64,000 nucleotides of DNA, taken from Streptomyces physcomitrii (GTDB lineage: Bacteria > Actinomycetota > Actinomycetes > Streptomycetales > Streptomycetaceae). Shown here piece after piece: positions 42,784 to 51,496 of the stretch. Where the stretch lies: the NCBI RefSeq assembly GCF_012273655.1, contig NZ_JAAWWP010000009.1, positions 238,608-302,607 of the forward strand, read 5' to 3'. The stretch's first letter is position 1. Every line of letters starts with the position of its first letter. Made by a program: the position numbers and the translations under genes. Under the pieces are notes generated by a model. That model was given only the letters and a program-made list of their open reading frames with translations, did not search any database and had not been told where the DNA came from.

Positions 42784-43326
42784 ATGCACACCCTCGAGCT
42801 GCTGCCTGACGAGACCGCCGACCTCGCGGTACGGGCCGCCTGGCGCACCCTCGACGCCGCCGGACTGCCCAGCCAGGCCGGCCACCGCCACCCGACCAAC
42901 CGCCCGCACCTGACCCTGCTCACCCTTCCCGAGCTGCCGCCGCCGCTGCGCGCCGGGCTGGGCGAACTGCTCGCCGCGGCGCTGCCGCTGCCGCTGGCCG
43001 TCGCGGGACCGCGCGTCTTCCCCGGCCGGACGTGGACCCTGGTGTGGGCGATCCGCCCCGACCCGGCCCTGCTCGCGCTGCACGCCCGGCTCTGGAGCGC
43101 CTGCCGCGCCGTGGCGGATCCCGCCGCCCGGCCCGACTCCCGTCACGCGCCCGGCCGCTGGACGCCCCACCTCACCCTGGGCCGGTCCCGCCGCTCCCGC
43201 GCCGCCCGGCCCGAGCCCGGTGACCCGGCCTTCCCCGTCCTGCCCCCGCTGCCGGACGCCCCCCACTGGACCGCGGCACGCACCTACGACAGCACGACCC
43301 GGACGGTCGGCCCGCTGACCCCCTGA
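42784..43326 (+). CDS. 2'-5' RNA ligase/2H phosphoesterase family protein
   Basis: A 180-residue protein with the two HxT/S motifs of the 2H superfamily, HLTLLTLPE near residue 42 and HLTLGRS near residue 125. These paired His-x-Thr motifs form the catalytic site of LigT-like enzymes and cyclic phosphodiesterases. It lies alone between crtE (divergent) and the NB-ARC/WD40 gene (convergent). Physiological substrate unknown. Confidence 0.88.
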   Translation: MHTLELLPDETADLAVRAAWRTLDAAGLPSQAGHRHPTNRPHLTLLTLPELPPPLRAGLGELLAAALPLPLAVAGPRVFPGRTWTLVWAIRPDPALLALHARLWSACRAVADPAARPDSRHAPGRWTPHLTLGRSRRSRAARPEPGDPAFPVLPPLPDAPHWTAARTYDSTTRTVGPLTP

Positions 43327-43343
43327 GACCGCGGCTGCCCGGA

Positions 43344-43383
43344 GCGGCGGATCCCGAAGGCCACCGGTCCCGGAGTCCGCCGC
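43344..43383. terminator. Possible bidirectional terminator
   Basis: GCGGCGGA (43344-43351) and TCCGCCGC (43376-43383) form an 8-bp inverted repeat in the 63-bp gap between the convergent 2H phosphoesterase and NB-ARC/WD40 genes. The loop is long, so the hairpin is only moderately convincing. Confidence 0.4.
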
Positions 43384-43389
43384 GCCGCC

Positions 43390-46300
43390 TCAGCGGTGCA
43401 GCGTGAAGCCGTAGAGACCGCGCTCGCCCGCCGCCACCAGGACCGCTGAACCGCCCACCCAGGTAGCGGAGTTGAGGGCGGCGTCCGCGCGGGCGGTGGC
43501 CAGGAGGCGGTGGTCCGCGACGGTCCGGACGGTGAGGGCGCCGTCCTCGCCGGTGGTGGCGAGCAGGGTGCCGTCGGGGCTGGCGACCACATCCGTGACC
43601 GGCCCGGAGTGCACCCGCAGGCGGGCGAGCAGCGTGCCGGTGGCGGTGTCGAGGAGGCGGACGGCGCCGTCCTCGTCGGCGGTGGCGAGCCGGCTGCCGT
43701 CCGGGGTCAGGGTGAGGGCGCGGGAGCGGGGGCCCGGGTCGCGGAGGACGAGTTCGCCCCGGAAGGCAGGCGGGCCGGCGGGCGCCCCGGTGGCCGGGTC
43801 CCAGCAGCGCACTCCGCTCGGGGTGCCCCAACCCAGCGTGTAGACAAGGCCGTTGGGGCGCGAAGGCGACCGCGGGATGGGATTCGGCGGTGCCTCGCCG
43901 GAGGCGGCGCAGCGCGCGGAGCAGCCGGGTGCGGCGGCCGGTGGCCGCTGCGGTGCGCTCCTGCCGGCCCTCGCGGAAGACGGGCGGGAGGCCGGGGCGG
44001 GCGAGCGCGATCCGGCCGTCCGGGGCGACGGCGCAGGCGGTCCGGGCGGGCGGATCGGTCCGCTGCTCGGCGAGGGTCAGTTCGGGGAGCCAGGTGAGCG
44101 GGTCCCAGCGCACCACCGCGCCCTCGTCGTCGGCGGTGACCAGGGTGGAGCCGCCGGACGTCAGGCTGTCCCGGTGCGGCGCCACGGCCAGGGCGCGGAT
44201 GTGCTCGGAGTGCTCGGGTCCGTCGCCCTGGCTGCCGTCGTAGGGGTTCCAGAAGCGGACCAGGCCGTCGTCGCTCAGGCTGGCCAGCCAGCCGCCGTTG
44301 CGGGCGGCGACCGTCTGCCGCACCGGGCGCGGGGTACTGCGCAGCAGCGCCGGTCCGGCGTCGGCGAAGGCCCGGTCCCAGGTGCGGACCGTGCCGTCCG
44401 CGGCGGAACTGGCCAGCCATTCCCCCTCGGCGGCGACCACGAGGGCGGTGACCCTCTTGGTGTGCCCGTACAGCCGCCCGCGGGAGCGCCCTCCCGCGAG
44501 CCCCTGGATCCGGATGCTGCCGTCCGCGCCGCCGGTGGCGAGCCAGCTGCCGTCCGGTGCCAGCGCCAGGGCGGTGACCCGCCTCCCCAAGTGCCGTGTC
44601 CGGCCCACGAATTGCGTACGCGTGGTCCAGCCCCGGACCCAGCCCTCCTCGTCGAGGACGGCCAGGGCGTCGCCGCGTGCGGAGAGCTGGAGGGAGCGGG
44701 CCGGGCTCTCACCGGCGAGGGTGGTGACCACCTCCCCGCCGGGCAGCTCCCGGAGCGTCACCTCTCCCGCGCTGTCCGCGGTGGCCAGCCGGCTGCCGTC
44801 CGCGGAGACCACCGCGGCCCGCACCGCCTCGTTGACCGTCAGGACGGCGGATACGCGGCCCGTCGCGCGGTGCTCGACCCGGAGCCGACCGCCGCTCGCG
44901 AGCACGAGCCAGGTGCCGTCCGCCGAGGCCCCGGCGAACGCGCCCTCCGCCGGTTCCGCGGGGTGGCTCCAGGCGCCGGCGGCCTGCTCCCAGACGGCCT
45001 CCGTGACGCCCTCCTCGGACAGCGCGGTCAGCGTGGAGCCGTCCGGAGCGAACAGCAGGCGCAGCGGCAGGGGGACGTACGCGTCCGGCGGTTCGTCCCG
45101 CGGATCGGTACCGGGCGCGAGCACGGTGCTGCTCCTGCGGATCCCGAGCCGGGCGTCCCACACTTCGAGCACCCGGCGGGTGCGGGCGGGAACCGCGCGG
45201 CCGGTGAGCCTCGGCCCCCTCGACCCCCTCGGCTCGGGGGAGGCCCCGGACCCTCCGGGTGCCTCCCGGTAGGCCACCGCGAGCAGGCGCCCGTCCGGGG
45301 AGAGCGCCAGCGGGTACGGGGTGCGGTCGGGGGCGGTGATGCCGAGGGTGCGGCGCAGCGCCGGGTGCGGCAGGTCCGGCGGACGCCACCGGCTGGCCAG
45401 ATACGGCCCCGGCGCCTGAGCCCGTCGCGCCGCCACCTGTGCCTGCCACTGCTGCTGGGTGTCGAGGCGCTGGTGCAGTACGCCGATGAGCGCGTCCGGT
45501 GACTCCACTCCGGTCAGCAGATGCGCGGTCTGCGCCAGGCTCCGGGCGAGGAGTTGGGAGTGCCGGGTGCCGGACTGCTCCAGGTCGCTCCACGGGGCGG
45601 CGGGGCCCGCGTGCCGCAGCCGGGTCTCCACCCAGCGCAGATCGGCCGCCACCTCCTCGGCCCGCGCCTCTCTCCCGGCCGCGCGCAGATGGCCGACCAG
45701 ATGGTCGAGCAGATAGCCGGAGTCCGTCTCCCACCAGGCGGTACGGTCCGCTGCCGCCTCCGGCTCGTCCAGGGGCCGCGCCCGGGGCAGGCCCTCCGCC
45801 GCCGCGTCCGCCAACCGGCCGTGCAGCTCGCGCAGTTGATCCGGGCCGAGGCGGCTGCGCAGGTAGTCCCGTACCACGTCGTGGAGTTGGAGGTGGCCGC
45901 CGTCGGCCGGGGTGAGGGACACCAGGGAGAGCCGGGCCAGTTCGCCGCAGACCCCGCGGGTCCGGTCCTCGGTCAACTGCCGTGTCCGGGACCAGAGTCG
46001 GGCCACCAGCGGGACGGGTACGGCGGCGTCCTCGGCGAAGACGCCCAGTTCGCTGAAGCAGTCCACCGCGCCCGGCGGCAGCAGTTCGAGAGCGGCGCCG
46101 AAGGAGGCGGCCACCGCCTGGTTGCGGCGCTCGGGGTCGTCGAGATCCCAGTCGGGCCCGTCCGCCGCCAGCGGTCCGTCGCTGCGCAGCCGGGTCAGCA
46201 GCCGCGCCGCGTACGTCCCGGGGTCGCCGCCCAGCCGCTCCTGGGCGGCGATGAGCCGGTTCACCAGGCGGAGCAGCAGCGGCCAGCGACCGGTCACCTG

Positions 46301-47200
46301 GAGCAGACCGCCGGTCAACTCGGGCGGTAGCGGAGGGAGTTCGTGCAGCAGCAGGGTGCGGGCCTGGGCGGGGGACATCTCGTCCACCTCGACCCGGGCC
46401 GCGTCCGGCGGCAGCAGCCCGGGGTCCCGGGTGGTCACCAGGCGGACGCAGCCGCTGCCGCCGCGCAGGAAGGGCGTGAGCTGCTGCCGGGACCAGACGT
46501 CGTCCAGGACGAGCAGGGTGCGCGGGCGGGCGTCGAGCAGTCGTCCGAGGTGGTCACCGGCCAGCGCCGGGTCGTCGAACTCGGTGGTGTCCCCGGTGAG
46601 GAAGCGGGTGGTCTCCGCGACCTTGGCGGCGATCGCGGCCCGGCCCTGGACCTCGCGGCCGATGGTGACGGTGTAGACCCGGCCGCGGAAGTGGCGCCGC
46701 ACCCGGTGGTTGGCGGCGACCGCGGTGGCCAGGGTGGTCTTGCCGAAGCCGCCCGCGCCGGTCAGGGCGGTGCTCAGACCCACCGCTCCGGTCTGCCGCC
46801 CGCACACCGCGGCCGCCGCCCGGGCGGACTGCGCCCGGTCCACGAACCAGCCGGGGACCTCGGGCGCGGGCGGCGGCAGCGGGTCGTCCGCGGCGGCGTC
46901 CCGCTGGTTCTGCTGCCGTAGGGAGAGGAGGGCGAGGGCCACCGAGAGCACCAGGCCGACCCCGAGCACCTGCCAGGGCCAGCGGCGTACCCAGTCGACT
47001 GCGGCGGGCCAGTGCCCCTGCCCGGTGGCCGGGCCCGCGGCCAGGCCGATCACGAAGGCGGTGACCGTGGTCAGCGCCGCGGTCACCGCCCCCTGGGCGG
47101 CCCGTCCCCGCATGCGCTCCTCCGCCCCGGCCAACCCCCGCCCGCTGCCGAGGAGTTGGCCCTCCCGCCCGGGAGCCCACCCACGCTGCCCACGAGTCAC
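43390..47200 (-). pseudogene. Membrane-anchored NB-ARC/WD40-repeat STAND protein, frameshifted near 43855
   Basis: On the minus strand from GTG 47200: two membrane segments (AALTTVTAFVIGLAAGPA; WPWQVLGVGLVLSVALALL), an NB-ARC ATPase with GAGGFGKTTLATAV and TLLVLDDVW, a helical linker, then about ten WD40 repeats (ALSPDGRLLAV, LATADSAGEVTLRELPGGE, LATGGADGSIRIQ, LASSAADGTVRTWD). At the four-base tract 43855-43858 an extra base breaks the frame; the WD40 sequence continues perfectly in the next frame (GVRCWDPATGAPAG to GLYGFTLHR) to the stop at 43390. So either a sequencing error or a real mutation; codon use past the shift is intact, which means it is recent if real. Such STAND proteins act as signal-dependent switches or defence sensors. 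Total about 1270 codons when corrected. Confidence 0.85.
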
Positions 47201-47264
47201 GGCGATGCTACCGCCGCGGGGGAGGGGGCCAGGGTCGCTTCGGTACGGACGCGCGGGGGCCGGA

Positions 47265-48488
47265 TCAGCCGGGTTCCCCCGGGGCGAAGACGAGGCCCGC
47301 GGAGCGTGCGCCGCGGCTGAGGACCGCCTGCCGGATGGTGTCGCGGGCGTGGGTGTAGTCGGTGCGCCCGGGGTCCTCGGCGAGGGCGCTGTTGAGGTCG
47401 ACGAGCCGCAGCGGGTCGTTGTCCACACGGAAGGGGAGCGCCTCCGCCTTCTTGACGTGCCAGGCGGCACCCGGCTTGCGCGGCGGGGCGAAGGTGAAGC
47501 GGGCGGCGGTGCCGAGCTGGCCGCGGGCGTCGTTCATGCGCCCGGCGATCTGGTCGCCGAGCCCGTAGACGACCCAGGTGCCGTTGACCTTCTCGTAGGG
47601 CTGGGGCACATGGTTGTGCGTGCCGATGACGAGGTCGATGTCGCGTCGGCCGCCGGTCGCGGACCGGGTGAGGCGCTGGGCGACGTCGAGTTGCTCCTGG
47701 TCCGGCTCCTGCTGCCACTCGGTGCCCCAGTGCGTGCTGACCACCACCACGTCCGCCCCGGCGCGGCGGGCGGCACGGGCGTCGTGGACGACCCGCTCGG
47801 GGTCGAGGAGGTTGACCAGCCACGGGCGGTCCGCCGGTACCGGGATGCCGTTGGTGCCGTAGGTGTAGGCGAGGTGCGCGACGGTGGCGCCGCCCGCCTT
47901 GAGGAAGGTCGTGGCCCCGCCCTCCTTCGCCGAGCGCGCGGAGCCGGTGTGCCGCAGCCGGGCCGCGTCCAGCGCGCCGAGGGTGCGGGAGACGCCCTCG
48001 GCCCCGGCGTCCAGGGTGTGGTTGGAGGCGGTGGAACAGGAGTGGTAGCCGAGGTCCCGGACGCTTCGGGCGATCTGCGGCGGGGACTTGAAGAGGGGGT
48101 ATCCGGTGTACGGGCCGCCGCTCGCCCCGTACACCGTCTCCATGTGGCAGAGCGCCACATCGGCGCCGGAGACCAGGGGTTTCGCGGCGGCGAGCATGGG
48201 GCCGAAGTCGTAGCCGCTGCCGCTGCTGCTGCCGCCGCTGTCGGCCGCGGCCTGCCGGATGACCGAGTCGTGGACGAGCAGATCGCCGGTGGCCACCAGG
48301 GTGAAGCCGCGCGCCGCGCCCGGTGTCCCGGCCTCGGCGGCTCCCGGCCGGGCGGGGGTGTCCCGGGTGAGCTCGCCCGAGCAGGCGGCCGTCGTGCCGA
48401 GCACCGCCACGGCGAGCGCCGCCACCACCGGCCGCTTCCCGCGGTACCGGCCCCTCTTGACCGTCCGTCCTGTGGCGCCACACCGCAT
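47265..48488 (-). CDS. CapA-family metallophosphatase-like lipoprotein
   Basis: A 407-residue protein of the poly-gamma-glutamate capsule CapA family. It has a basic N-terminus, hydrophobic VVAALAVAVLGTTAAC with lipobox TAAC, and the family motifs LVATGDLLVHDSV, LCHMETVYG, STASNHTLDAGAEG, VVVSTHWGTEWQ and GTHNHVPQPYE. CapA-like proteins resemble metallophosphoesterases and act outside the membrane; most actinomycete copies have no known capsule link. It is 64 bp upstream of the NB-ARC/WD40 gene in the same direction. Confidence 0.93.
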   Translation of the reverse strand: MRCGATGRTVKRGRYRGKRPVVAALAVAVLGTTAACSGELTRDTPARPGAAEAGTPGAARGFTLVATGDLLVHDSVIRQAAADSGGSSSGSGYDFGPMLAAAKPLVSGADVALCHMETVYGASGGPYTGYPLFKSPPQIARSVRDLGYHSCSTASNHTLDAGAEGVSRTLGALDAARLRHTGSARSAKEGGATTFLKAGGATVAHLAYTYGTNGIPVPADRPWLVNLLDPERVVHDARAARRAGADVVVVSTHWGTEWQQEPDQEQLDVAQRLTRSATGGRRDIDLVIGTHNHVPQPYEKVNGTWVVYGLGDQIAGRMNDARGQLGTAARFTFAPPRKPGAAWHVKKAEALPFRVDNDPLRLVDLNSALAEDPGRTDYTHARDTIRQAVLSRGARSAGLVFAPGEPG

Positions 48489-49371
48489 GGAATCGCTCCG
48501 CTCGCTCGCTGACAGGGGGTGTCGTCCTGTCGCCGATGCTTCGGGCCGCGCTCCGGGGCCGCCATCGGGACCGGGCCATTCGGGCGCCCGGCCCGCTTCC
48601 CGCCGCCGCGCGGACGCGGATAAGCGGTCATGGCCTCTCACCGGGGACCGGAGTTCCGCCCGGAGACACTCGGGTCGCGGTATGGGCCGCGGTACGGCGG
48701 ATTATCCGATTCCTCATCGCGAAGTCGGCGAAAGGGAACGCGGCGGTGAACGCACGCCCGCACCGAGGCGAAGGCGGGGTATTCCGGCCGGGAAAAGACG
48801 GGCCGAGGCCGGACAACCGCGCCTCGCGAGGTACGGAGTGCTTCGGGCGCCGACTTCCGGGGGCACCGCGTTCGCGGCAGCCGCTGCGTAAAGCGCCCGC
48901 ACGTCCGCCGCGCCGCCCGTACCGCCCCGCCCTGCGCGGGTGTCCGCCCTTCTCGTGAGGCGGGGCGCGCCCTCGTCTCGCGGCGGGGCGAAGAGGCACA
49001 TAGCGGGGCGTATCGTCCGTCCGCGGCCGCCCGGCGGAAGCGGACACCGCGCTGTCCACTAAAGGCCATGACCGGAGGAATGGGCTCCATCAGTGCGTGG
49101 ACTGTCGACGTCGCGGTCAATCAGGAGGCACCATCGGCAGCCGCACAGTAAGGTGCGCTTACTCATTCACGGGGAGTGGTAATTCTCCGGACATTTCCGC
49201 GGGGCCCACGTGTGCCCCGAGCCGCCGGAGCGAGTGCCCGAAAAGGGTTGTCGAAGCCGACAAAACGGGCGCTCGATTAGTGGGGTCGAAGGTGCGGACG
49301 CGCAGTCCGCTGCCTCGGTCCGGGGTGCCGTGCGCATCCCGGAGAGGCGATGCGAAAGGACAGAACAGCAA
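48489..49371. other. 883-bp intergenic region upstream of the SARP-type regulator
   Basis: No large gene is supported. The GC content is lower toward the right end, with AT-rich stretches near 49150-49190 and 49260, which suits a regulator promoter. A short frame at 49068-49151 (27 codons) carries an internal ATG at 49080 directly preceded by GGAGGA; it could be a small peptide but has no other support. Confidence 0.55.
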
Positions 49372-51363
49372 TTGACGTATCCGGCCACCGAAATTCCCGG
49401 CCCGTCCGGCACCCGGTCCGAGGGCACCGCGCCTCTGTGCATCCGGGTCCTGGGAGCCATGGAGATCACCGGGAGCAGCGTGGACCGGGCGCCGTCCGCG
49501 CCGATGGCCCGCCGCCTGCTCGCCTCCCTGCTGCTGCACGCCAACGAGCAGGTGCGGATATCGACGCTGGTCGACGAGCTCTGGGACGGTGAACCGCCGC
49601 GGCTGGCCCGCAAGACCGTGCAGACGTACGTCTACCAGCTCCGCAAGGAGTTCGCGGGCGGCTTCGGGGAGCGCCTGCTGACCTGCCCCAACGGCTACCG
49701 GATCCGCCTCGACAGCGACGAGTACGACCTGTGGCAGTTCGAGCGGTACCTCGCCGTGGGGCGCGCCGCCCTCGACGAGGGCGACCCCGAGGAGGCCGCC
49801 CGGGTGCTGCGCGAGGCGCTGGTCCTGTGGCGGGGCGACGCCTTCGCCGACATCGACACCGGCCCCGCGCTCGCCGCCCGGATCGCCCCGCTCGCCGAGT
49901 CCTGGCTGACCGCGGTGCGGCTGCGGGCCGAGGCGGACCTGCGGCTCGGACGGCACCACCAACTCCTGGGCGAGCTGCGGCAGCTCACCGCCGAGCACCC
50001 GCTGAACGAGGACTTCGCCGCCCAGTTCATGCTCGCCGCCTACCGCTCGGGCCAACGGGGCGCCGCGCTCCAGGCCTTCGCCCAGCTGCGCCGCCATCTC
50101 GTCGGCGAGCTGGGCATCGAGCCCTCGCACCGGCTCCAGCGGCTGCAGAGCGACGTCCTCAACGAATCGCCCGTGCTGGACCTGGTCCCCGGCCCCGCCC
50201 CGGCCGCCCCGACCGATCTCGGGGCGCGGGCGGCGAAGACCGCGAAGTACCGCTTCCTGAAGCGGCCCATCGCCCAACTGCCCTCCGACATACGGGACTT
50301 CGTCGGACGGCAGGCGGAGCTCTCGGTGATCGTGCGCCACGCGGGCGCGCAGAGCAGCCCGCACCTCGCCGCCCCCCAGGTGGTCACCGTGCTCGGCGGG
50401 GTGGGCGCGGGCAAGAGCACGGTGGCCGTCAGGGCGGCGCATCTGCTGCGCTCGCGTTTTGGCGACGGGCAGTTATACGTCCGCCTGCACGACGAGGACG
50501 GCGCCCCGATCGACCCCCGGGCGGTGCTGCGCGCCCTGCTGCGGGACATCGGCCTGCCGGTCTCCGAACTGCCGGAGCGCATCGACGAGTTGGCGCGGGT
50601 CTTCCGCTCCTGGACCGCCGACAAGCAACTGCTCCTGGTGCTCGACGACGCGGGCGGCCCCGAGCAGGTCCTGCCGCTGCTGCCGGGCGGCTCGGGGAGC
50701 GCCGTGCTGATCACCTCGCGGGTCCGGCTGCCGGGGCTGCCCGGCAATGTCATCGTCGAGATGGCGCCGATGGAGACCGGCGACGCCCTCTCCCTGCTCT
50801 CCTCGCTCGCGGGCGCGGAGCGCGTCGAGGCCGACCTCGACGCGGCACGCCGGGTGGTGCGCCTCACCGGCAACCGGGTCCTGGGCGTCCGGGCGGCGGG
50901 GGAGACGCTGCTGGCCCGCCCCATGTGGTCGGTGACCGAGCTGGCCGACCGGCTCGGTCCCGAGGCCTGCCGCCTCGCCGAGCTGGGTGCCGGTTCGCTG
51001 GACGTGGCGGAGCGGATGGCCTCCGGTCCGCTGCGGCTTCCTGAGCCGGAGCGCCGGGCACTCGGCAGGCTCGCGCGGGACGGGGCGTCCTTCGACGTCT
51101 CCTGGACGGCCCGGGTGCTCGCCCTGGACACCTCCGCCGCCGAGTTGATGATCGGCCGGCTCCTCGACCACCATGTGGTGGAGCTGGCCGAGGCCCGGCC
51201 GGGTGCCGAGCAGACCTTCCGGGTACCGGAGCTGGTCCGGCTCGCCGCGCGGCTCCGGGCGGAGGACACCGGGCCCGCGCCGCTGCGGCTGCTGACCGAG
51301 ACCTCCACCGCCTGCGTGCTCCAGGACCCTTGCCGGTTACCGAAGTTGACCCCCGCGGGATGA
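49372..51363 (+). CDS. SARP/AfsR-type transcriptional regulator with NB-ARC domain
   Basis: A 663-residue regulator. Residues about 20-120 are the OmpR-like DNA-binding domain (IRVLGAMEI, MARRLLASLLLHANEQV, STLVDELWDGEPPRLARKTVQTYVYQLRK), about 125-270 the BTAD domain (LRLGRHHQLLGELRQLTAEHPLNEDFAAQFMLAAYRSGQRGAALQAF), then an NB-ARC ATPase with GGVGAGKSTVAV and LLLVLDDAG. It lacks the C-terminal TPR part of full AfsR. TTG start is preferred because AAGGA lies 11 bases upstream; GTG 49330 is an alternative. It heads the 49-62 kb cluster and is its likely pathway activator. Confidence 0.92.
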   Translation: MTYPATEIPGPSGTRSEGTAPLCIRVLGAMEITGSSVDRAPSAPMARRLLASLLLHANEQVRISTLVDELWDGEPPRLARKTVQTYVYQLRKEFAGGFGERLLTCPNGYRIRLDSDEYDLWQFERYLAVGRAALDEGDPEEAARVLREALVLWRGDAFADIDTGPALAARIAPLAESWLTAVRLRAEADLRLGRHHQLLGELRQLTAEHPLNEDFAAQFMLAAYRSGQRGAALQAFAQLRRHLVGELGIEPSHRLQRLQSDVLNESPVLDLVPGPAPAAPTDLGARAAKTAKYRFLKRPIAQLPSDIRDFVGRQAELSVIVRHAGAQSSPHLAAPQVVTVLGGVGAGKSTVAVRAAHLLRSRFGDGQLYVRLHDEDGAPIDPRAVLRALLRDIGLPVSELPERIDELARVFRSWTADKQLLLVLDDAGGPEQVLPLLPGGSGSAVLITSRVRLPGLPGNVIVEMAPMETGDALSLLSSLAGAERVEADLDAARRVVRLTGNRVLGVRAAGETLLARPMWSVTELADRLGPEACRLAELGAGSLDVAERMASGPLRLPEPERRALGRLARDGASFDVSWTARVLALDTSAAELMIGRLLDHHVVELAEARPGAEQTFRVPELVRLAARLRAEDTGPAPLRLLTETSTACVLQDPCRLPKLTPAG

Positions 51364-51394
51364 GGCGCCCAGCCGGACACACCGGCTGGGCGCC
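51364..51394 (+). terminator. Terminator hairpin of the SARP gene
   Basis: Directly after the stop, GGCGCCCAGCCGG and its exact complement flank a 5-base loop (ACACA), making a 13-bp perfect stem. No U-run follows, as usual in Streptomyces. Confidence 0.82.
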
Positions 51395-51433
51395 CGGCCT
51401 GGGCCCGGGCTCCTCACCAGCACGAGGACACAG

Positions 51434-51483
51434 CGAAGTCCCCCTCCGCGGGAACCGATCCGGTTCCGCCGAGGGGGACTTCG
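51434..51483. terminator. Strong 50-bp stem-loop between SARP and MMPL genes
   Basis: CGAAGTCCCCCTC and its complement form an outer 13-bp stem, and GCGGGAACC/GGTTCCGC an inner stem around GATC. It serves the convergent SARP (+) and MMPL (-) genes. Confidence 0.85.
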
Positions 51484-51496
51484 TGTGCGGTGCGGG

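Noticed and set aside
43172..43850. Continuation of the NB-ARC/WD40 frame past 43855
   Set aside because: The translation turns into Arg/Pro-rich sequence without WD40 motifs, whereas the neighbouring frame keeps perfect WD40 repeats, so the frame change is at 43855-43858.
48489..49120. Several overlapping frames in the region before the SARP gene
   Set aside because: None has a start signal with proper codon bias; translations are low-complexity.
49210..49371. Longer N-terminus of the SARP protein
   Set aside because: The added residues do not resemble SARP proteins, which begin shortly before the IRVLG strand, and the ribosome-binding site favours TTG at 49372.
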